Below are positions 1 to 5,467 of a stretch of DNA of 5,886 nt, in pieces. The stretch covers positions 1 through 5,886 of the forward strand of contig JAYPHU010000068.1 in the NCBI GenBank assembly GCA_038127535.1. Reading direction: 5' to 3'. The DNA comes from JAYPHU01 sp038127535. GTDB lineage: Bacteria > Pseudomonadota > Alphaproteobacteria > Rhodospirillales > UBA2165. The position numbers and the translations under genes were made by a program. Position 1 is the stretch's first letter. Each line of letters begins with the position of its first letter. The notes beneath the pieces were generated by a model. The model had not been told where the DNA came from. It did not search any database and was given only the letters and a program-made list of their open reading frames with translations.

Positions 1-2119
1 CGGCCCGGGGCATGGCGTAATCCATGAAGGAGCCCGACAGCAACTGGCCCGAGTCGGGATCATACGCGATGTTTTCCATCAGCGCTTGGCCCGCGCCCTG
101 GACGATGCCGCCGTGAACCTGGCCTTCCAAGGTCAGCGCGTTGACCACGGTGCCCACATCATCAACGGCGATATAGCGGACAATCTCGATCTTGCCGGTG
201 TCCTGGTCGATCTCCACTTCGCAGATGTGGCAGCCGTTGGGGAAGCTGGCGGCAGCCGGCACATAGGTTGAGCGTTCGTACAGCCCGACTTCCGTTCCCG
301 GCGGCAGGGTCATCGGGTTAAACGCCGCCTTAGCCACATTGGTGATGGAAGTTTCCTTGTCCGTACCGGCGACCCGGAAGACGCCCTTGTCGAACTCGAT
401 ATCGGTCTCGGCGGCCTCCAGCATATGGGCGGCGATCTTGGTGCATTTCTCAATGATCTTGTCGGCCGCGCCCCGGATGGCGCCGCCACCGGTCAGTGCC
501 GAGCGCGATCCGATGGTGCCGGAGCCGAACGCCACCTGGTCGGTGTCGTGGTCGATCACGTTAATATTGTCGGAATCGATCCCCAGCATGTCAGAAACCA
601 TGATCTTGTACATAGTGTCGTGGCCCTGGCCTTGCGCCTTGGTGCCGGCGAAGACGGTGACTGAGCCCGAGGTATCAAAGCGGATTTCAGCCTGTTCCGG
701 CCGGGGGCCGCCCGCCGCCTCGATCATATGAATAATGCTGATGCCGCGCAGTTTGCCGTTGGCCAAGCTGGCTTTCCGCCTGGCCTCGAAGCCGGCGTAG
801 TCGGCGGCCTCCAGCGCCATGTCCATGTTCTTCTCGAACTCACCCGAGTCATACTTGAAGGTGAGCCCGGTCTGATAAGGCATGGCGTCGGCCGGGATCA
901 GATTGCGCCGGCGCAGCTCCACCCGGTCGATGCCCATTTCGCCGGCGGCCAGATCGATCATTCGTTCCAGCACGTAGCTGGCTTCGGGCCGGCCGGCGCC
1001 GCGATAGGGTCCCGTCGGCTGGGTGTTGGTGTAGACGCTGACCACCTCCACATGGATGGCCGGGGTGGTGTAGGTGCCGGCGAGCCCGCCTAAGTTCATG
1101 AATGTCGGGACCATGCCGGCGTGCCCGGTCAGATAGGCGCCCAGGTTGTTCACGTTCTTGATCCGGAGGCCTAAGAACTTGCCGGTCTCGTCCAGCGCCA
1201 ATTCCGCATCGGTGACCACGTCCCGCGCATGATCGTCGGTGAGGATCGCTTCCGAGCGCTCGCTCACCCATTTGACCGGGCGGCCCAGGTTCTTGGCGGC
1301 GAACAGCGTCAGCCGGTTCTCCGGGAAGTGGGTGTCCTTCAAGCCGAACGCGCCGCCGATGTCCCGGGCGATGACCCGGACTTTGGTTTCCGGCACGTGG
1401 AAGATTTCCTCCGCCAATTGCTGGCGGGAGGAATGCAGCGCCTGGGAATCGCAATACATGACGTAGCGTTCTTCGGAGCGGTCATAGACGCCGACGCAGC
1501 CACGGCTTTCCATGGAATTCGTCGAAATGCGGTTGATGACGAAGCGCTCTTTGATCACGTGCGCGGCCTTCTCGAAGACCTGATCCACGGCGTCCTTGTC
1601 GCCGATGTTGAACACGTTGGAGATATTGTCGGGGAAATCCTCATAGAGCTGCGGGCTCGCCGGGTCGGTGGCCAGCGCCGTGTTGGTGACCGCCGGCAGG
1701 GACTCGTAGTCCACCTCGACCAGTTCGGCGGCATCCTTGGCCTGGGCCAGGGTTTCGGCGACCACAAAGGCGACCGGATCACCGATCACCCGGACCCGTT
1801 CACCGCAGAGACCAGGATGGGACGCCCAGTATTCCGGGGAGCCGTCTTTCGGCCGGGTGCGGGGCGGGAAGTGCGGGCGGGTCAGACCCAGCCCGGCGGC
1901 TTTCAGATCAGCTTCCACATAAACGGCATGGACGCCCGGCGCGGCTTTTGCGGCCTCAATATTGACCGACAGAACCTTGGCGTGGGCGTAGGGGGAGCGG
2001 ACGGAATAGCCATAGAGCTGGTCCGGGAAGGAGACGTCGCTAACATATTGGCCGCGGCCGGTCAGCAGCCTCGGGTCCTCCGTACGGGGGACCGGTTGTC
2101 CCATGCCAAACATGCCCAT
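1..2119 (-). CDS. Xanthine dehydrogenase-family molybdopterin-binding (large) subunit, CoxL form II-like; C-terminus cut by window edge
   Basis: This is the catalytic large subunit of a molybdenum hydroxylase, the family that oxidises aldehydes, purines or (N-hetero)aromatic rings with water as oxygen source. I read 706 codons with no stop from ATG at 2119 to the window edge; relatives are about 770-800 residues, so some 70-100 C-terminal residues, including the usual catalytic Glu region, are missing. The N-terminal QPVPRTEDPRLLTGRGQYV signature (residues 8-26) and the region to about 145 match the a/b-hammerhead domain. The Mo-cofactor-binding part shows GGAFGLK (255-261), PYRGAGRPEA (371-380), KAQGQGHDT (494-502) and GSGTIGSRSALTGGG (532-546). 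PYRGAGR is the form II type loop; the Cys-containing loop of true CO dehydrogenase is absent, so CO oxidation is unlikely. Start choice: GGAGA at 2127-2131 lies 7 nt upstream. The FAD and 2Fe-2S subunits are not in the window and may lie beyond the left edge. Substrate unknown; family assignment very secure. Confidence 0.95.
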   Translation of the reverse strand, partial: MGMFGMGQPVPRTEDPRLLTGRGQYVSDVSFPDQLYGYSVRSPYAHAKVLSVNIEAAKAAPGVHAVYVEADLKAAGLGLTRPHFPPRTRPKDGSPEYWASHPGLCGERVRVIGDPVAFVVAETLAQAKDAAELVEVDYESLPAVTNTALATDPASPQLYEDFPDNISNVFNIGDKDAVDQVFEKAAHVIKERFVINRISTNSMESRGCVGVYDRSEERYVMYCDSQALHSSRQQLAEEIFHVPETKVRVIARDIGGAFGLKDTHFPENRLTLFAAKNLGRPVKWVSERSEAILTDDHARDVVTDAELALDETGKFLGLRIKNVNNLGAYLTGHAGMVPTFMNLGGLAGTYTTPAIHVEVVSVYTNTQPTGPYRGAGRPEASYVLERMIDLAAGEMGIDRVELRRRNLIPADAMPYQTGLTFKYDSGEFEKNMDMALEAADYAGFEARRKASLANGKLRGISIIHMIEAAGGPRPEQAEIRFDTSGSVTVFAGTKAQGQGHDTMYKIMVSDMLGIDSDNINVIDHDTDQVAFGSGTIGSRSALTGGGAIRGAADKIIEKCTKIAAHMLEAAETDIEFDKGVFRVAGTDKETSITNVAKAAFNPMTLPPGTEVGLYERSTYVPAAASFPNGCHICEVEIDQDTGKIEIVRYIAVDDVGTVVNALTLEGQVHGGIVQGAGQALMENIAYDPDSGQLLSGSFMDYAMPRA

Positions 2120-2196
2120 GATCTATTCTCCGCTGGTGGTGTTTTGGTCGGGCGGTATTCTGGCGAAGGGGAGAGACGCGGGCAAGGGTGTGTGGG

Positions 2197-3242
2197 CTAC
2201 CCCGCGACGGCCATGTCGTAGTCGTAGCCCTCCGGCTTTTCGTCGAAGATGGCGCGGTCGTGGATCCAGGCCTGGGTCTTGTCGANNNNNNNNNNNNNNN
2301 NNNNNNNNNNNNNNNNNNNNNNNNNNNNNNNNNNNNNNNNNNNNNNNNNNNNNNNNNNNNNNNNNNNNNNNNNNNNNNNNNNNNNTCCGGCTTTTCGTCG
2401 AAGATGGCGCGGTCGTGGATCCAGGCCTGGGTCTTGTCGAACGTCTCTTGGGTATAGGGCAAAAAGACAATCCGCTCTCCGGCGCTGAACAGGCGCACGT
2501 CGAGCTTGTCCTTGTAGCGGTCCGGCGTTTCCAGAAGGTAGTAGTGCTTATACTTCTCCGGCTCAAGATCGATGTCCATCTGCGCCCGCTTCATGGCCAT
2601 CATGTATTTCTCCACGTCGGCCTCGTCCACCTCGTGGGGGAACATGAAGGCAATCATAAACGTTGTATCGACGACGCGGCGCATGCCCATCTGTTCCGCC
2701 GCCTGATAGGTGAGCCCCCAAACGCTCGACGCTTCCACGTCGCCGTCTACGAGCACGTCCACACGGGCCCAAGGGAGGCCGGTGAACTTTAGTTTAATCT
2801 CATCCGGTTTGAGGAACGGCTCTAAGGCCTGGATGGTGGTGAAATGGCTGCCGGAATGATAGCCGACGGCGATTTCCCGACCGGCCAGGTCCTCCGGCCG
2901 TTTGATGTCGGAATCGGGCCGGACCATCACCGCGCCGGGCGTCACCACATAAGCTTTGCCCCACATGCGTCCGACGTTTTGCGCTGAGGCCTGGTTCACC
3001 GCCCAGTGGCAGGCGCAACTGATGTCCGATTTGACGCCTTTGTTGCCCTTGCCGGAGACATAGGACTCGTACGCGCCTTTCTTGATTTCCATAACGCCGC
3101 CGCTGTCGTCCACGGTTTTTGGCCGCTCCGCGTCGCCGCGTCGGGGAATTTCATACTCGAGGTCTGCGTCGGTGAAATAACCTTTTTCGTGGGCAATCCA
3201 TTCCTGGATGCGGCCGTGAGGCTGGATGATAAATTTCGCCAT
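2197..3242 (-). CDS. Substrate-binding-protein-fold (NMT1/SsuA-like) protein without signal peptide; interrupted by an artefactual N gap
   Basis: When the 55-bp overlap flanking the N run is collapsed (drop 2286-2440), the gene is 891 bp and encodes 296 residues, ending EGYDYDMAVAG and a TAG at 2197-2199. As printed, the gap breaks the frame. Family features seen: an N-terminal GRIQEWIAHEKGYF segment (10-23), PEDLAGREIAVGYHSGSHF (116-134, the typical hinge and ligand-loop region of periplasmic binding proteins of the nitrate/sulfonate/taminoprecursor type), and VDVLVDGDVEASSVWG (161-176). A CACHW motif sits at 76-80. The N-terminus (MAKFIIQPHG) has no hydrophobic signal segment or lipobox, so the protein is probably cytoplasmic, and no transporter genes are visible. 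The same fold is used by 4,5-dihydroxyphthalate decarboxylase, so an enzyme or metabolite-binding role in aromatic catabolism is a reasonable alternative to transport. Start at 3242 is chosen because of the GGGAGGA site 6 nt upstream; a TTG extension to 3290 would leave no leader. It is upstream of, and co-directional with, the Mo hydroxylase gene. Confidence 0.8.
2231..2285. repeat. 55-bp exact repeat, left copy (contig end overlap)
   Basis: These 55 bases abut the N run on its left and are identical to 2386-2440. On the minus strand they encode the C-terminal DKTQAWIHDRAIFDEKP part of the substrate-binding-fold protein. The left copy continues in frame to the natural stop (GYDYDMAVAG then TAG at 2197). 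A length of 55 is a common de Bruijn k-mer size, which fits an unmerged contig junction better than a biological duplication. Confidence 0.93.
2286..2385. other. Assembly gap of 100 N (likely artefact, true length below zero)
   Basis: The run is exactly 100 N, the usual placeholder for a gap of unknown length. Both flanks end in the same 55 bases, so the two contigs most likely overlap and no sequence is missing. It falls inside the 3' end of the substrate-binding-fold gene. Confidence 0.95.
2386..2440. repeat. 55-bp exact repeat, right copy (contig end overlap)
   Basis: These bases begin immediately after the last N and match 2231-2285 base for base. On the minus strand they are read in frame from the upstream part of the substrate-binding-fold gene (YTQETFDKTQAW). 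Together with the left copy they define the junction at which the gap should be closed. Confidence 0.93.
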
Positions 3243-3248
3243 GATCTG

Positions 3249-3255
3249 TCCTCCC
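3249..3255 (-). promoter_or_regulatory. Ribosome-binding site of the substrate-binding-fold gene
   Basis: Read on the minus strand this is GGGAGGA, six bases before the ATG at 3242. It decides the start against the upstream in-frame TTG at 3290. It overlaps the right arm of the palindrome at 3253-3262. Confidence 0.75.
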
Positions 3256-3324
3256 GTACGGGGTATTCGGCTGACGTTCCGGGTTTGCAAAACGGTTCTA
3301 TTTGTTAGACTTTTGCCGTTCCAA

Positions 3325-3331
3325 CGAAGGA
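3325..3331 (+). promoter_or_regulatory. Ribosome-binding site of the LigB-type dioxygenase
   Basis: A GAAGGA core (3326-3331) lies nine bases before ATG 3341. It supports this start over an in-frame TTG at 3302, which would add 13 residues that lack family similarity and would overlap the candidate promoter. Confidence 0.7.
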
Positions 3332-3340
3332 TGTCACAAA

Positions 3341-4342
3341 ATGGCGGAACTGGTCAAAGCGTTCGGCACGTCCCATAGCCCGGCCCTCAACAGCACGGTC
3401 GAGGACTATCACCAGCATGCGGATATCGACCGGGGCGCGAGCCATTGGAAACGCACCCTGATGGACAAGGACGGCAACGTCTCCACCTTTGAAGAACTGA
3501 TCGAAAAGGCGCCCGACTGGATGGCCGACGCCATCACCGACGAGAAAATCGGCGAGCGGGTGGATAAGTGCCACGAAAACATCGCCCGCATGGCGGCAGA
3601 TGTGAACGGCGCCAGGCTAGGCGCGTTGATCATCATCGGCGACGACCAGCAGGAGCAATATTACAGCGACAATATGCCCGCTTTCATCGTGTATCACGGT
3701 GAGACCATCCGCAACACGACTATCGAATTGGCGGAGGATGCACCTCAATGGTGGCAGCGGGCCCGATCCCAATACCATGAAGAAGATGGGCCGAAGGACT
3801 ACGCGGTCGCGTCAGATCTTTCCAAACATATGATCGACAGTTTGCTGGATCAGGAATTTGATATCTCGGTGTCAGATGAATTGCGGTTCGAGCGGGGTGA
3901 GAGCCATTCTTTCGGCTTCTATCACCGGCGTCTCGCCAACGGCAATGCGGTGCCCATCGTGCCGATCAGCCAGAACACCTATTTTCCGCCCAACCAGCCC
4001 CGGCCCAAGCGCTGCTATGATTTCGGCCGGGCGATCAAGAAGGCGGTCGAGTCCTGGGAGACGGACGCCAGGGTCGGCATCATGGCGTCGGGAGGCTTAA
4101 GTCATTTCACCATCGATGAAGATCTGGATCGGGGCGTGATGAAAGCGCTGGAAGAGAAAGACAAGGACGCGCTGATTTCCATTCCGCTGAACAAGCTCAA
4201 CACCGGCAATTCGGAAATTCGCAACTGGGTCACTGTCGCCGGCGCGGCGGAGGAGCTGGATGTGAATTGGCTGGAATACGTACCGTGTTACAGGTCCGAA
4301 GCGGGAACAGGTTGCGGCATGGCTTTTGCGGTGTGGGACTAA
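3341..4342 (+). CDS. LigB-type class III extradiol ring-cleavage dioxygenase
   Basis: The 333-residue protein belongs to the family of the protocatechuate 4,5-dioxygenase beta subunit (LigB), cytoplasmic non-haem iron enzymes that open dihydroxylated aromatic rings next to the hydroxyls. Visible landmarks are FGTSHSPA (8-15) with H12, IIIGDDQQEQY (97-107), NMPAFIVYHGE (111-121), GESHSFGFYHRRL (186-198), ASGGLSHF (249-256) with H255, and NSEIRNW (290-296) with E292. By eye H12, H255 and E292 match LigB metal ligand H12, catalytic H195 and metal ligand E242. The second metal His (LigB H61) aligns with Q103. The stretch between H12 and Q103 is about 40 residues longer than in LigB, and no small alpha (LigA-like) subunit gene is adjacent, so it may act as a single chain. 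It is the first gene of a rightward operon and 21 bases precede the next start. The ring substrate cannot be inferred; the family call is strong. Confidence 0.9.
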   Translation: MAELVKAFGTSHSPALNSTVEDYHQHADIDRGASHWKRTLMDKDGNVSTFEELIEKAPDWMADAITDEKIGERVDKCHENIARMAADVNGARLGALIIIGDDQQEQYYSDNMPAFIVYHGETIRNTTIELAEDAPQWWQRARSQYHEEDGPKDYAVASDLSKHMIDSLLDQEFDISVSDELRFERGESHSFGFYHRRLANGNAVPIVPISQNTYFPPNQPRPKRCYDFGRAIKKAVESWETDARVGIMASGGLSHFTIDEDLDRGVMKALEEKDKDALISIPLNKLNTGNSEIRNWVTVAGAAEELDVNWLEYVPCYRSEAGTGCGMAFAVWD

Positions 4343-4363
4343 AAACAAACTAAGGGGGGCAAG

Positions 4364-5458
4364 ATGCTCTACGGAGAACTCGGGGTGTCGCTGTGCGACG
4401 AAGACAAAGCGGCGGGCGGGTATACCCTCATTTCACCCATCGGCACGTTTACCAAGACGTACGCGCTCAACATGAAGGGCGAGGTGGTGCACGAATGGGA
4501 CCGGGGCCTGCCGCCCGGCAATTACGCCTATCTTCTGCCCACGGGAAATTTGCTCAGCGGCAACCGGACGGACGAAGGTCCCCATATCGCGGCCAAGGGC
4601 GGCTGCCTCCGGGAGTTCGACTGGGACGGCAATATCGTTTGGGAGTATACGGATCATACGCAACATCACGATTTCCGCCGGCTGGCCAACGGCAACACCA
4701 TCTATATCGGCCTCGAAGACATGCGCGCCGATACCCAGGCGCGAATGATCGGCGGCATGCCCGGCACCGAACATGAAGGCGGCGTCATCCACACGGACTA
4801 TTTGCGCGAGGTGACTCCCGACGGCGAGACCGTCTGGGAATGGCACGCCCAGGATGAGATGGAGATCGAAAACTATCCTGTGTGCCCGCTCTGCCCGCGG
4901 GAAGAGCAAATGCACATGAACACCGTCGCCGAGGACAAGAACGGCAACTTCATGATCAGCAGCCGACACACCAACCACTGCGCTGTTATCGACAAGAGGA
5001 CCAAGAAATTCACCTGGGAGATGATGGAGCTGAGCTTTGGCCACCAACACGATTTTCAGGAGTTGGAAAATGGTAACTACATGCTGTTCTCCAACGGCTA
5101 TCACACTGATCGAACGGGGCCCGCGGCCGGCTCCCGCATTTTCGAGATTGATCCGGCGAGTAAGGAAATCGTCTGGGAGTTTGTCGGTCTGCCGCCGCAT
5201 ACATTCTATTCCGGCCACATCAGCGGCTGTCAGCGCCTCTGGAACGGCAATACCCTGATCTGCGAAGGCGTCGGCGGGCGCGTGTTCGAGGTGACGCCCG
5301 ACAAAGAGGTGGTGTGGAACTTCACCTCGCCTTACTTCATGCCGAAGGAGTCGCCGGGGCCTTGGTCCAACGCGAACCAATTGTTCCGGGCCTACCGCTA
5401 TGCGCCGGACTCGCCAGAAATCGGCGGGCGACTGAACCCCGACCCGTACGCCAGCTAG
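4364..5458 (+). CDS. Arylsulfotransferase (ASST)-like beta-propeller protein, no signal peptide
   Basis: The 364-residue protein is built of repeated propeller blades, each with a [IVT]-[VT]-W-[EN]-[FWY]-like strand followed by a His-containing strand and an NGN turn. W-strands are VVHEW (41-45), IVWEY (91-95), TVWEW (156-160), FTWEM (216-220), IVWEF (269-273) and VVWNF (316-320). His/NGN parts include HHDFRRLANGNTIYI (101-115), MHMNTVAEDKNGNFMI (183-198), HQHDFQELENGNYML (227-241) and GHISGCQRLWNGNTLI (284-299). HHDF..L.NGN is typical of the arylsulfotransferase (ASST) family, which moves sulfate between phenols via a sulfo-histidine. Unlike the periplasmic enterobacterial enzyme (about 600 residues), this one is short and has no signal peptide, so a cytoplasmic location is expected. 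A CPLC motif (174-177) is an extra. Which His, if any, is catalytic cannot be assigned by eye; a non-catalytic or different role is possible. An AAGGGGGG site (4352-4359) precedes ATG 4364. It sits between the dioxygenase and amidohydrolase genes in one operon. Confidence 0.85.
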   Translation: MLYGELGVSLCDEDKAAGGYTLISPIGTFTKTYALNMKGEVVHEWDRGLPPGNYAYLLPTGNLLSGNRTDEGPHIAAKGGCLREFDWDGNIVWEYTDHTQHHDFRRLANGNTIYIGLEDMRADTQARMIGGMPGTEHEGGVIHTDYLREVTPDGETVWEWHAQDEMEIENYPVCPLCPREEQMHMNTVAEDKNGNFMISSRHTNHCAVIDKRTKKFTWEMMELSFGHQHDFQELENGNYMLFSNGYHTDRTGPAAGSRIFEIDPASKEIVWEFVGLPPHTFYSGHISGCQRLWNGNTLICEGVGGRVFEVTPDKEVVWNFTSPYFMPKESPGPWSNANQLFRAYRYAPDSPEIGGRLNPDPYAS

Positions 5459-5463
5459 GAGGG
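5457..5463 (+). promoter_or_regulatory. Ribosome-binding site of the amidohydrolase overlapping the preceding stop codon
   Basis: AGGAGGG begins inside the TAG stop (5456-5458) of the ASST-like gene and lies four bases before ATG 5468. This arrangement indicates translational coupling of the two genes and fixes the start. Confidence 0.8.
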
Positions 5464-5467
5464 CGCC

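Larger units (their letters stand above)
3243..3340. promoter_or_regulatory. Divergent intergenic region, presumed shared promoter/operator
   Basis: Ninety-eight bases separate the start codons of the leftward substrate-binding-fold gene and the rightward dioxygenase gene, so promoters for both transcription units should lie here unless a transcript enters from outside. The self-complementary hexamer TTGCAA at 3285-3290 could serve as a -35-like element in either direction; TAGACT (3306-3311) is a weak -10 candidate for the rightward operon with a short 15-bp spacer. A 10-bp perfect palindrome CCCGTACGGG (3253-3262) adjoins the leftward ribosome-binding site. A weak 5-bp dyad (AACGG 3291-3295 / CCGTT 3316-3320) is also present. 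Promoter function is inferred from layout; the individual boxes are weak matches. No regulator gene is visible in the window. Confidence 0.5.

Noticed and set aside
2040..2196. C-terminal extension of the substrate-binding-fold protein past 2197 as read through the N gap
   Set aside because: It exists only because the artificial gap shifts the frame (155 bases is not a multiple of three). With the overlap collapsed, the gene stops at 2197.
2120..2196. Terminator or promoter between the substrate-binding-fold and Mo hydroxylase genes
   Set aside because: No stable hairpin followed by a T run and no convincing promoter boxes were seen on the minus strand; the two genes are probably cotranscribed.
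1229..2221. Open frame (330 codons) on the plus strand across the start of the Mo hydroxylase gene
   Set aside because: It is antisense to a confidently identified, motif-rich coding region, has no recognisable domain and crosses an intergenic space; judged a shadow.
2231..2440. Genuine tandem duplication or small mobile element target duplication at the N gap
   Set aside because: The repeat copies end exactly at the N boundaries and are exactly 55 bp with no mismatch, and merging them gives an intact gene, which fits an assembly overlap.
3291..3320. AACGG/CCGTT inverted repeat as an operator
   Set aside because: Only five bases per arm match, with a 20-base spacer; chance expectation is high.
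4343..4363. Terminator between the dioxygenase and ASST-like genes
   Set aside because: The 21 bases contain only an A-rich stretch and the ribosome-binding site, with no hairpin.
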